From JBAZYK01 sp964582265 (lineage in GTDB: Bacteria; Patescibacteriota; Gracilibacteria; UBA1369), in NCBI GenBank assembly GCA_964582265.1, contig CAZOQT010000001.1:14528-78527 (forward strand): DNA of 64,000 bases, in the 5' to 3' direction. Position numbers and translations under genes: made by a program. Shown here one piece after another: positions 43,478-51,824 of this stretch; within the stretch, counting starts at the first letter, position 1, and every line of letters begins with the position of its first letter. Under the pieces are notes generated by a model. The model did no database searches, was not told where the DNA came from, and saw only the letters and a program-made list of their open reading frames with translations.

Positions 43478-45088
43478 CTAAAATAATTTTAAAATGTCGC
43501 TATAGGTGACAGCCAAAATTAAACCCATCAAAATAACAAAACCAACGCCATGAATGATAGATTCATATTTGGCACTAAGCCTGCGTCCAAGCACCAACTC
43601 AATCACAATAAACAAAAATCTTCCTCCATCCAGTGCCGGAAACGGCAAAACGTTTATTATAGCCAAACTAAGTGAAAGCAAAGCCATAAACCTCATTAAA
43701 GACAAAGCGCCTTCCTGCACAAAAGTGTAAGTCATTTGGGCAATTCCAACTGGACCTGCTACACCTTCTGGAATTGTAAATTTAGTAACAAATGAGCGAA
43801 TTACATTACCAAACATATCTATAGTTAAAACCGCCAAGCGGCCAGATTCACTAAATGCCTTACTCAAGGCTTCACCGATACCATATTTAATATTGTTAAT
43901 TTTGGTAATAGAAGTTATTCCATCTACCTCATATAAACTAATTGATTTATTTTGAAAAGAATCCAAAACCGATAGACCGATACCTATTAAACCATTTTTA
44001 TCTGGAGCTATTTCGATTTGAACTTCCTTTCCATCGCGCATAATAAAATATTGCAACTTCTGGTTTGGCGATTTATGAGTAACTTCCATCAACTGCTGAG
44101 GGAAAGAAATCTGCTGATCACCGATTTTGGTTATAACATCACCCGGTTTTAAGCCTGCATTTTCCGCGGGCGTATTGGAAAATACATTATTCACAATTAC
44201 TCTATTTTTTACTGGCAAATTGATTGGTATATTTACAATTTGGCCTTCTCTCCAAACCATAAATTTGAGTTCATTCGTATTTTGCAAGATTTCATCAAAA
44301 TCCTTTTGCGTAAAAATTTCGCGATCGTTCAGCTTAATTATTACGTCTCCTTTGGCGAGCCCTGCTTTAGCAAATGTATCTACAACATCATGAATTTTAA
44401 GTCTTGGGAAAAACGCATATTCATAAATAGAATATCCAACATCATTTCCAGCTTGTGCCTGTAAATCGTAGCTCTTTGCGCCACCATTGGACTGCAAAAT
44501 TTCTAAAGTTTGCTTTTGGGTCGTAGTAATGATTTTTGCAATATCGTCACCAGAAGTTGGCTTTTTGCCATTAATAGTAAGTATAACATCACCAGCTTTT
44601 AAGCCTGCAATTTGTGCCGGCCCACCCTGTTTAACATCTTTGATTATGATTCCAGGTTGGATTTGCATCACCCCATTTTTAACGTTTGTATAAACATCAT
44701 CCGCATTCAAAATTAATGGCTGTATTCCAAACAAAAAGCCAATTGTCAAAAGCACATAGGCCAAAATAAAATTCATAAACACGCCAGCCAAAATCACTGC
44801 CGACCTAACTCTAATAGATTTACTACTAAAACTATGCGGATTCTTGAGCATTTTAGCGTCATGAGCATCCTCTCCTAACAACTTTACAAAACCACCAAAC
44901 GGAATAGCGTTAATTGAGTAGAGCGTTTCTCCTTTGCGCTTACCCCAAATGCGTGGAGGCAACCCAAAACCAAACTCTTCAACCTTAATACCATTTTTAC
45001 GTGCTACAATAAAATGACCCCACTCATGTACAAGAACTAAAATAGAGAAAATAGCAATAAAAGCTACAATTGTAAGAAAAATACTCAT
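43478..45088 (-). CDS. rseP: Site-2 intramembrane metalloprotease RseP
   Basis: RseP cleaves membrane-bound anti-sigma factors and signal-peptide remnants. The zinc motif HEWGH is near residue 22, the FGFGLPPRIWG segment follows, and the C-terminal span carries ALDGGR (third zinc ligand region). The protein has 536 residues, longer than the about 450 of E. coli, because three PDZ-like regions are visible: GPAQIAGLKAGDVILTINGKKP, AGLAKGDVIIKLNDREI and PAENAGLKPGDVITKIGDQQI. I use the ATG at 45088 rather than the preceding TTG. It is followed upstream by frr and pyrH. Confidence 0.93.
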   Translation of the reverse strand: MSIFLTIVAFIAIFSILVLVHEWGHFIVARKNGIKVEEFGFGLPPRIWGKRKGETLYSINAIPFGGFVKLLGEDAHDAKMLKNPHSFSSKSIRVRSAVILAGVFMNFILAYVLLTIGFLFGIQPLILNADDVYTNVKNGVMQIQPGIIIKDVKQGGPAQIAGLKAGDVILTINGKKPTSGDDIAKIITTTQKQTLEILQSNGGAKSYDLQAQAGNDVGYSIYEYAFFPRLKIHDVVDTFAKAGLAKGDVIIKLNDREIFTQKDFDEILQNTNELKFMVWREGQIVNIPINLPVKNRVIVNNVFSNTPAENAGLKPGDVITKIGDQQISFPQQLMEVTHKSPNQKLQYFIMRDGKEVQIEIAPDKNGLIGIGLSVLDSFQNKSISLYEVDGITSITKINNIKYGIGEALSKAFSESGRLAVLTIDMFGNVIRSFVTKFTIPEGVAGPVGIAQMTYTFVQEGALSLMRFMALLSLSLAIINVLPFPALDGGRFLFIVIELVLGRRLSAKYESIIHGVGFVILMGLILAVTYSDILKLF

Positions 45089-45125
45089 CAATTTCCAAAT
45101 TAAAGATTAGGGTTTGAGCTTAAAA

Positions 45126-45686
45126 CTACACCGTCATTACGTCTTTTTCTTTATTCTTAGCCAACATTTCAATATCTTTATTTGCGCTATCTACTTTTTC
45201 CTGAAGTCTCTTCTCTGCTCCTTTTAATTCATCTTCTGTAATTTCCTTACCCTTTTCCATTGATTTAAGCTTGTCCATAGAGGCTTGGCGATGGTGACGT
45301 ACGCTAATTTTAGCTTCTTCCGCCAATTTCCCAACTACCTTGGTCAAATCTCTACGACGCTCTTCAGTTAAAGGTGGAATATTAATGCGAATCACAATTC
45401 CATCATTGGAAGGAGTAAGATTTAGTTGAGCCATTTGAATACCTGTTTCAATAGCTTTTAACAAACCCTTATCCCATGGCTGGATCTGAACAGTTTTAGC
45501 ATCGGGAACAGAAATATTTGCCAAATTTTTTAAGGGCTGCTTTGAGCCGTATGCTTCCACCATCACACTTTCTACAAGTGAAGCACTCGCGCGCCCAATT
45601 TGCAGGTGCGAATATTCTGTTTTTAAATGTTCCAATACCTTTTTAAATTCGGTATCAGCCTGCTGTAGAAGACCATCTGTAGCCAT
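45126..45686 (-). CDS. frr: Ribosome recycling factor
   Basis: RRF splits post-termination ribosomes with EF-G. The 186-residue protein shows the long helical domain and signature: GRASASLVESVMVEAYGSKQPLKNLANISVPDAKTVQIQPWDKGLLKAIETGIQMAQLNLTPSNDGIVIRINIPPLTEERRRDLTK. It lies 33 bp from pyrH and 37 bp from rseP, a common bacterial order (pyrH-frr). Confidence 0.97.
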   Translation of the reverse strand: MATDGLLQQADTEFKKVLEHLKTEYSHLQIGRASASLVESVMVEAYGSKQPLKNLANISVPDAKTVQIQPWDKGLLKAIETGIQMAQLNLTPSNDGIVIRINIPPLTEERRRDLTKVVGKLAEEAKISVRHHRQASMDKLKSMEKGKEITEDELKGAEKRLQEKVDSANKDIEMLAKNKEKDVMTV

Positions 45687-45719
45687 ATATTTTTGAATTA
45701 TAAATTAAAAATTATAAAT

Positions 45720-46439
45720 TTATGAAATGAGCGTTCCAACTGCCTCTCCCTTAACTGCTCGCGCTATATTACCTTTTTTATAAAGGTTGAATACCAGGAT
45801 TGGCAATTTCTTTTCCAGACAAAGGCTAACCGCGCTTAAATCCATCACCTGCAGTTCACGAGTTAAAACCTCGTTATAAGTAAGATTTTTAAAACTTTTA
45901 GCATCTTTATACTTCATCGGATCTTTATCATAAATGTAATCTACCTTGGTCGCCTTAAGTAAGACATCACACTCAAGTTCCAACGCTCTTAATGCTGCAG
46001 CCGAATCAGTTGTAAAATAAGGGCTGCCTGTTCCACCTGCGCAAATCACCACTTTGCCTCGTTGCAAATAATCCATAGCCTTGGCTCTTAAATAAGTTCC
46101 CACAACCACAGGCATACTTATTGCAGATAGTGCGCGAGCATCCACCCCAAGCTTTGTAAAAGAATCCTGCATAGCAACCGCATTCATAATTGTAGCCAAC
46201 ATTCCCATATAATCAGAACTCACGCGGTCCAACTTGGAATCCTTAAAATCGCGGAAGCGCCAAATATTGCCCCCACCTATAACAATTCCTACTTCCACGC
46301 CCAATTTTTTTACATCCGCAACTTCTTTGCATAATTCATGCAAAACTTCAAAATCAATTACATTCCCGTTTTTCCCTTCCAAAATTTCCCCGGATAATTT
46401 AAGGAGTATCCGTTTATATTTAAGCTTAGGTGTAGCCAT
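45720..46439 (-). CDS. pyrH: UMP kinase
   Basis: PyrH phosphorylates UMP to UDP. The amino-acid-kinase fold motifs are RILLKLSGEILEG, GIVIGGGNIWR, DYMGMLATIMNAVAMQD and GGTGSPYFTTDSAAALRALELECDVLLKATKVD. The length of 239 residues is normal. It begins one base after the stop of the upstream membrane-protein gene and precedes frr. Confidence 0.97.
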   Translation of the reverse strand: MATPKLKYKRILLKLSGEILEGKNGNVIDFEVLHELCKEVADVKKLGVEVGIVIGGGNIWRFRDFKDSKLDRVSSDYMGMLATIMNAVAMQDSFTKLGVDARALSAISMPVVVGTYLRAKAMDYLQRGKVVICAGGTGSPYFTTDSAAALRALELECDVLLKATKVDYIYDKDPMKYKDAKSFKNLTYNEVLTRELQVMDLSAVSLCLEKKLPILVFNLYKKGNIARAVKGEAVGTLIS

Positions 46440-46440
46440 G

Positions 46441-47004
46441 TTATTTCGTTAATAAAATGTACGTAAGAACAACCCCAATTGCCAGTCCAATCAAAAAGAC
46501 CAAAGGCACTTTCTTTTCTTCACGCTCATCGTGAGCACCGGCCAAATCTGTAAGCAAATTAGAACTTAAAACCACGTCTTCATTTGCATTATTTTGAACA
46601 ACTTCATCAAAATCATGACTAGCAACTAACTGCACAAATTTAGCAAATTTTACTCTTACAAAATCTTTTGGCTCAGGATCTTCTTGAACTGTAGATAATG
46701 TTGCCACAGGCTCATCCTGATCCTGCATTGAATCAACCTGATTAAAAAAATCATCCGATGGCATGGCTTCCTCAATTGCATTTTCAATTTCTTGCGACTG
46801 ATTAAAACCAGACCGATCCTCATATGTATCGTCTTCATAAACCGCATTTTGTTGAAAATCGTTATTCCGAAGCGGTTCAATTGTTGGAGTTTCTACCTTT
46901 GACGTTATACGATGCACTGTAAAAGATTCCTCTTCCTTTGGCTTCTTAATAGCAATATCTCTCATGGCTGTTCGTTTGGAAGAAGATTTTTTTGCAGTGG
47001 GCAT
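46441..47004 (-). CDS. Tail-anchored hypothetical membrane protein
   Basis: The 187-residue protein has a basic N-terminus (MPTAKKSSSKRTAMRDIAIKKPK), a long acidic and polar middle with many Asp, Glu and Gln, and one C-terminal span (about 165-185, VPLVFLIGLAIGVVLTYILL). This is a tail-anchored layout with the bulk in the cytoplasm. No family is recognised. It is immediately upstream of pyrH and probably co-transcribed. Confidence 0.72.
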   Translation of the reverse strand: MPTAKKSSSKRTAMRDIAIKKPKEEESFTVHRITSKVETPTIEPLRNNDFQQNAVYEDDTYEDRSGFNQSQEIENAIEEAMPSDDFFNQVDSMQDQDEPVATLSTVQEDPEPKDFVRVKFAKFVQLVASHDFDEVVQNNANEDVVLSSNLLTDLAGAHDEREEKKVPLVFLIGLAIGVVLTYILLTK

Positions 47005-47062
47005 AGGCGAAAATTAAATCCTTCGCAAAATATAACACAAAAATAAAAGAAGGACAAAATTT

Positions 47063-47623
47063 TTAAACTTTTAAAACACCTCTAAAACTCTTACTCGCAT
47101 AAGGCAAAGCATCATAAATGTCTGCACCAACATTTACTCCATTACGACTGCCAATTAAAAATACTTCTGCGCAGCGCATATCATCCGGTGTTTTTACCCA
47201 GCTTTGAGAATTAAAATCAAACTGCCCCAAACTCTGTAAATAAATATATTGATCCTGATTCAAAATTTGCACGCCCAAATTTTTGGCTACATCAAAAGCA
47301 TTTCCGTTACATTTCTCATTTGGATGATTTTTAATGAACCAATCCTGAACAGCCTTATCATAAACAATATTTCTATGGCCAAGAGGACTTTCCGTCGAAC
47401 AGGAAAAGAAAATAATTTCACCTGTTTTAGAATCTGTTCCCACAACATCTGGTTCATGCCCAGCTTTTTCCATTTCATTTAAAGCCATTAATTTCTGATC
47501 TTTTTGCGGGTTTGCAGAAATTTTGGCCAAAACCTCCTCCCACTTTATATCTTTGTGGCGATTCATATTGGCTTCAAAGCGAACCTTTAATGTTGCTAAA
47601 ATTGAGTATTGGTCTTTATTCAC
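47063..47623 (-). CDS. DUF4256-family protein
   Basis: The 186-residue protein fits the DUF4256 family: RFEANMNRHKDIKWEEVLAKI, then LNEMEKAGHEPDVVGTDSKTGEIIFFSCSTESPLGHRNIVYDKAVQ and QILNQDQYIYLQSLGQFDFNSQSWVKTPDDMR, ending FRGVLKV. The function is unknown. The start is a GTG at 47623, with a TATATT -10-like box only 6 bp upstream. It follows the groEL terminator. The family is known from diverse bacteria and may be horizontally spread. Confidence 0.85.
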   Translation of the reverse strand: MNKDQYSILATLKVRFEANMNRHKDIKWEEVLAKISANPQKDQKLMALNEMEKAGHEPDVVGTDSKTGEIIFFSCSTESPLGHRNIVYDKAVQDWFIKNHPNEKCNGNAFDVAKNLGVQILNQDQYIYLQSLGQFDFNSQSWVKTPDDMRCAEVFLIGSRNGVNVGADIYDALPYASKSFRGVLKV

Positions 47624-47652
47624 GTCTACAATATATCATTTCTTATAATTTT

Positions 47653-47689
47653 AAAAAGCCGACAAACTCAAATGAATTTATCGGCCTTT
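47653..47689 (-). terminator. Rho-independent terminator of groES-groEL
   Basis: On the minus strand AAAGGCCGA pairs with TCGGCTTTTT around a loop of about 15 nt, followed by a T run. It lies about 20 bp past the groEL stop. Confidence 0.8.
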
Positions 47690-47708
47690 AATTGAATTTT
47701 AAACCTTA

Positions 47709-49355
47709 TTACATCATCCCGCCCATACCACCCATTCCTGCGCCACCCATTCCACCCATAGCGCCGCCTTCAGCTTTTTCTTCTGGTAAATCCGTAACCG
47801 CGCCTTCTGTGGTTAAGAAGATTCCAGCAATAGAAGAAGCGTTTTGCAGTGCAGAACGTGTTACCATCTTTGGATCAATGATACCGGCCTTAACCATATC
47901 GACATATTCATCTTTAGCCGCGTCATAACCAGTTCCTGCTTTTGCCTCGATCACTTTTTGTACAATTACAGCGCCTTCTTTTCCAGCATTTAAAGCAATT
48001 TGATACAAAGGAGCGCTCAAAGCACGTTTTACGATTTGGATACCAGTAAGTTCATCAGCATCACCAGTCATCTTGTCCAAAACGTGAGCAGTTTGCAGTA
48101 ACGCAACTCCACCACCTGGAACAATACCTTCCTGAACCGCAGCCTTGGTAGCAGAAACCGCGTCTTCAATGCGATGTTTCTTTTCTTTAAGCTCAGTTTC
48201 TGTAGCGGCACCAACCTTAATTACGCCAACTCCACCAGACATCTTAGCCATGCGTTCAATTAATTTTTCCTTATCGAATTCCGATGTTGTCTTTTCCATC
48301 AACACCTTAATTTCCGCTACACGAGACTCCACATCCTTCTTATGACCTTTTCCTTCAACTATGATTGTTTTGTCTTTATCTGCAATAACTTTCCTTGCTT
48401 GACCCAAATCTGCAAGTTCAGTTGTTTCCAACTTAAGACCAACTTCTTCTGTAATTAAACGACCTCCTGTTAAAGCGGCAATATCCTTTAACATTTCTTT
48501 ACGGCGATCGCCATAAGCCGGAGCTTTAACCGCCAAAACATTGAATACACCACGCAATTTGTTAAGTACAAAAGTCGCAAGTGCTTCACCCTCTACATCT
48601 TCCGCAATGATTACAAGTTCTTTTTTGCCAGCCTGAGCCACTTTTTCAATAATTGGCAATAATTCCTGAATAGAAGTTAATTTTTTATCTGTGATCAAAA
48701 TGTGCGCATCTTCATAAACAGATTCCATTCTAGCTGGATCTGTAACCATATAGGCGGAAATATAACCGTTATCAAACTGCATGCCTTTAACAACTTCCTT
48801 TTCAATGCCCATAGTTTGAGATTCCTCCACAGTCACAACACCATCATGACCAACCATTTCCAAAATATCCGCAATCAACTTACCAACCTCTGCGTCTTGA
48901 GCAGAAATTGTCGCAACTTGAGCGATTTTTTCTTTAGAATCGCCGATTTCAACTTTCATTTTATCGAGCTCTTCACAAATTCTCTGAACAGCGCGATCAA
49001 TACCACGCTTTAATTGAACCGGATTTGCGCCTGCTGTAACGTTTCTAAGACCTTCAGCAATAATTGCCGCAGCCAAAACGGTAGCTGTAGTTGTACCATC
49101 ACCGGCAACGTCGTTAGTCTTTGTGGCAACCTCTTTTACTAGTTGCGCACCCATGTTTTCAAAAGCGTCCTTAAGGTCGATTTCTTTGGCGATAGTTACA
49201 CCATCATTTGTAATAAGTGGTGCTCCATATTTTTTATCCAAAATTACATTTCTACCCTTTGGACCAAGAGTAATGCGGACAGCCTGAGCCAGCTTGTTTA
49301 CACCAGCAATGATTTTCTGGCGGGCTTCATCCCCAAATAAAATTTGTTTAGCCAT
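47709..49355 (-). CDS. groEL: Chaperonin GroEL
   Basis: The 60-kDa chaperonin folds proteins in an ATP-driven chamber. Typical regions are LGPKGRNVILDKKYGAPLITNDGVTIAKEIDL, DVAGDGTTTATVLAAAI and AVKAPAYGDRRKEMLKDIAALTGG. The ATPase-domain EGIVPGGGVALL motif is also present. The C-terminus ends in the GGM-rich tail GGMGGAGMGGMGGMM. Length is 548 residues. It is co-transcribed with groES 43 bp upstream under a CIRCE-overlapped promoter. Confidence 0.98.
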   Translation of the reverse strand: MAKQILFGDEARQKIIAGVNKLAQAVRITLGPKGRNVILDKKYGAPLITNDGVTIAKEIDLKDAFENMGAQLVKEVATKTNDVAGDGTTTATVLAAAIIAEGLRNVTAGANPVQLKRGIDRAVQRICEELDKMKVEIGDSKEKIAQVATISAQDAEVGKLIADILEMVGHDGVVTVEESQTMGIEKEVVKGMQFDNGYISAYMVTDPARMESVYEDAHILITDKKLTSIQELLPIIEKVAQAGKKELVIIAEDVEGEALATFVLNKLRGVFNVLAVKAPAYGDRRKEMLKDIAALTGGRLITEEVGLKLETTELADLGQARKVIADKDKTIIVEGKGHKKDVESRVAEIKVLMEKTTSEFDKEKLIERMAKMSGGVGVIKVGAATETELKEKKHRIEDAVSATKAAVQEGIVPGGGVALLQTAHVLDKMTGDADELTGIQIVKRALSAPLYQIALNAGKEGAVIVQKVIEAKAGTGYDAAKDEYVDMVKAGIIDPKMVTRSALQNASSIAGIFLTTEGAVTDLPEEKAEGGAMGGMGGAGMGGMGGMM

Positions 49356-49398
49356 AGTTTAATAAATTATAAATTAAAAATTAAGTTTAGCGCGCCAA

Positions 49399-49707
49399 TT
49401 ACTCTAATATCGCCAAAACGTCTGATTGGTTTAAGATAAGCAGTTCCTTGCCTTCTACTTTTACTTCTGTTGGACCATATTTTGTGAACAAAACTGTATC
49501 CCCTACCTTAACTTCCATTGGGATATGCTTACCGTTATTATCAACTCTTCCTGCTCCAACCGCTAAAACCTTTCCTCTTTGAGGCTTATCTTTAGAAACA
49601 GTGTCAGGAATAATAATACCGGAAACGGTTGTGGTTTCTTCGGTTACAGCTTCAACCACAATGCGATCCTCCAACGGACGAATCTTTGCAGATTTCTTGT
49701 CTGTCAT
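49399..49707 (-). CDS. groES: Co-chaperonin GroES
   Basis: GroES caps the GroEL ring. The 102-residue protein has IRPLEDRIVVEAVTEETTTVSGIIIPDTVSKDKPQRGKVLAVGAGR, with the mobile loop near residues 24-40, and VKVGDTVLFTKYGPTEVKVEGKELLIL. A short N-terminal extension (MTDKKSAK) precedes the conserved start. It heads the groE operon. Confidence 0.97.
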   Translation of the reverse strand: MTDKKSAKIRPLEDRIVVEAVTEETTTVSGIIIPDTVSKDKPQRGKVLAVGAGRVDNNGKHIPMEVKVGDTVLFTKYGPTEVKVEGKELLILNQSDVLAILE

Positions 49708-49774
49708 AAGATTAAAAAATTAAGAAATAAAATTAATTTGAATAAAAACTGAGTCCTCTATTCGAGTCCCACCT

Positions 49775-49803
49775 ATAATAAATTTAGCACCCGACGCCGT
49801 CAA
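49775..49803 (-). promoter_or_regulatory. groE promoter
   Basis: On the minus strand a TTGACG -35 (49798-49803), 17-bp spacer and TATTAT -10 (49775-49780) are present. The -35 and most of the spacer lie inside the CIRCE element, so a bound HrcA would block RNA polymerase. Confidence 0.78.
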
Positions 49804-49810
49804 GTGCTAA
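49784..49810. promoter_or_regulatory. CIRCE element (HrcA operator)
   Basis: TTAGCACCC-N9-AAGTGCTAA matches the consensus TTAGCACTC-N9-GAGTGCTAA at 16 of 18 positions, with the exact 9-bp spacing. It overlaps the groE promoter, so heat-shock control by an HrcA repressor is predicted; hrcA itself is not in the window. Confidence 0.88.
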
Positions 49811-49839
49811 ATTTAAAAATTAAACTTAATTTTTAAGCC

Positions 49840-51375
49840 CTACACCGCAAACTGCTCTGCGCGAGTTTCACGAATTACAGAAACCTTAATTTGACCTGGA
49901 TACTGCAAATCGCGTTCAATTTTGCGGGCAATTTCATGAGAAAGCTTAACAGAAGTTAGATCATCTGCTTCGGTTGGAGAAACAAACACACGCACTTCTG
50001 CACCAGCCTGTACAGCAAAAACTTTTCCAACACCCGGGAAAGAACTAGCCGTATTTTCAATTTCTTCCAATCTCTTAATGTAAGAATCCAGGTTTTCTTT
50101 ATTTGCACCAGGACGAGCGTTGGCAATAGCATTTGCAGCCTGAACAATCAAAGCTTCCAAGCTCTTTGGCGCCGGATCGCCGTGATGCGCTTCTATGGCA
50201 TGTACAACCGTATCTGGCATACCAAACTTCTTGGCAATATCACGACCAATTTGCGCATGGTGTCCCTGGATTTCATGATCAACCGCTTTACCAATATCAT
50301 GCAGTAAACCGGCCTTTCTACATACATTCACATCCGCTCCCAGTTCAGAAGCCAAATTGGCAGCCAAGAAAGAAACTTCCATGGAATGCTTCAAGACATT
50401 CTGACCGTAACTTGTGCGGAATTTAAGTCTTCCCAACAATTTAATTAAATTTGGGTGTAAGCCTGCCACACTAGTTTCATATGCGGCCTTTTCACCCAAT
50501 TCTTTCATCATGGTATTAACTTCATCCTTTACTTTATGCACCGTTTCCTCAATGCGGGCCGGATGAATGCGGCCATCAGAAATAAGTCTTTCCAAGGCAA
50601 TTTTTGCAATGTATCTGCGTACCAAATCAAAACCAGAAATCACAATTGAACCAGGAGTATCATCCACAATCACATCAATACCTGTAGCTTCTTCAAAGGT
50701 GTTAATGTTGCGGCCTTCGCGTCCAATAATGCGTCCTTTAAGATCATCACTCGGCAAATTAACCACAGTCGCAGTTGATTCCGTTGCAGTTTCCGCAGCA
50801 TATTTCTGGATTGCATCTGCCAAAATGAATTTGGCACGTTCTTTGGCCTGATCCTGGAGTTCTTTTTCTGATCTTTGGATGTGCGCAACAAGGTCAGCCT
50901 TGTAATCCTCTTCTACCTGTTTAAAGAGCAAATTTTTAGCTTCTTCACGGGAAAGTCCGGCAATTTTTTGTAATTCCTGAGTTTGTAAGTCGTGAATTTT
51001 CTGAACCTCTTCACGTAATGTTTTAACAGCATTAACTTTAGTCTCCAATTCTGCTTTTAAACTGTCTGCTTGGCGATTTTTTTGATCAAGAGCTTCTTCT
51101 TTACTTACCAAGCGCTCTTCTGCCTTTTCTAACTGTTCACGCTTTTTTTCTTCTTCCTGTTTGATTTTTTCCAGAGACTTAAAAGCTTCATTTCTGGCCT
51201 CTAACAAGACTTCTTTAGCCTTATTATTTGCCTGTTGCAGAATTTGCTCATTTTTTTCCTGTAGATCCTTATTTTTATTTTCAACTTCCTTTTTACGATA
51301 GAAATAACCAGCGGCTGTCCCGGCAATCAAAGCAACCAGGGCAATCAGCAGCAATGTAAGACTTGTTGTTGGCAT
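49840..51375 (-). CDS. rny: Ribonuclease Y
   Basis: RNase Y starts decay of many mRNAs at the membrane. The N-terminal span (about 6-26) leads into a long coiled coil (30-190). A KH domain follows with SDDLKGRIIGREGRNINTFEEATGIDVIVDDTPG. The HD hydrolase domain has GLLHDIGKAVDHEIQGHHAQIG, with ALIVQAANAIANARPGA near the C-terminus. The length of 511 residues is standard. It lies next to the groE promoter region but is transcribed from its own upstream region. Confidence 0.96.
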   Translation of the reverse strand: MPTTSLTLLLIALVALIAGTAAGYFYRKKEVENKNKDLQEKNEQILQQANNKAKEVLLEARNEAFKSLEKIKQEEEKKREQLEKAEERLVSKEEALDQKNRQADSLKAELETKVNAVKTLREEVQKIHDLQTQELQKIAGLSREEAKNLLFKQVEEDYKADLVAHIQRSEKELQDQAKERAKFILADAIQKYAAETATESTATVVNLPSDDLKGRIIGREGRNINTFEEATGIDVIVDDTPGSIVISGFDLVRRYIAKIALERLISDGRIHPARIEETVHKVKDEVNTMMKELGEKAAYETSVAGLHPNLIKLLGRLKFRTSYGQNVLKHSMEVSFLAANLASELGADVNVCRKAGLLHDIGKAVDHEIQGHHAQIGRDIAKKFGMPDTVVHAIEAHHGDPAPKSLEALIVQAANAIANARPGANKENLDSYIKRLEEIENTASSFPGVGKVFAVQAGAEVRVFVSPTEADDLTSVKLSHEIARKIERDLQYPGQIKVSVIRETRAEQFAV

Positions 51376-51824
51376 ACAAAATTGTTAGAGAAAGGTCTCT
51401 TCTCTAAACAGTCATTTTAAATTTGCCGTAATCAGACCAGATATTACCTGAGCCCTAACTCGAAATCGCTTGCTTCAAGCGCTAACCTATAAGTTTTAGC
51501 CTTATTGTTAGTTTTTAAAGAGATTATACTTGCTACATTTATCGCAGAATTTCGCATTAAAATTTCTCGTTAAGACGGTTGAAAATCGGTATTTAAAATG
51601 TCCTATTTAGCTTTTTGACCTTGCTCAGCATAATCAGGACAGAAAAATATGTCAACCAAGCCAAAACGGCCACTTGCAAAAGCCGGCAATCACATCCCAA
51701 AATTTAACCTAAAATTCTTCTTGCCTAAAGTTAAATATATTTTATCGTAAGATTTTAAGAATAATTTATATTTTGATCATCTCGATGAGATAGAGTACCA
51801 AATACCATTCATAATTTTTCCGCT
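51376..51824. other. 449-bp intergenic region between rny and the lamin-tail gene
   Basis: This divergent gap holds several small stems: CGCTTG-CTT-CAAGCG at 51469-51483, ATCTC-GAT-GAGAT at 51779-51791, and an imperfect GTCCT/AGGAC pair (about 51600 and 51638). A minus-strand TATAAT near 51530 could start rny transcription with a leader of about 150 nt. A 33-codon basic ORF is at 51649-51750. No tRNA or other known RNA was recognised. Confidence 0.45.
51649..51750 (+). CDS. Possible 33-aa basic peptide
   Basis: An ATG-initiated ORF of 34 codons encodes a very basic peptide (MSTKPKRPLAKAGNH, then IPKFNLKFFLPKVKYILS), with nine Lys or Arg in 33 residues. A TTGACC (51615-51620) is present upstream but without a convincing -10. 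It could be a small basic protein, a decayed gene start or chance. Confidence 0.25.
   Translation: MSTKPKRPLAKAGNHIPKFNLKFFLPKVKYILS

Noticed and set aside
49956..50147. Short antisense or other-frame ORFs inside rny and groEL
   Set aside because: They overlap strongly conserved genes and show no independent start context.
51376..51824. tmRNA, 6S RNA or tRNA in the longest gap
   Set aside because: No acceptor stem, tag peptide or large bulged stem was recognisable by eye.
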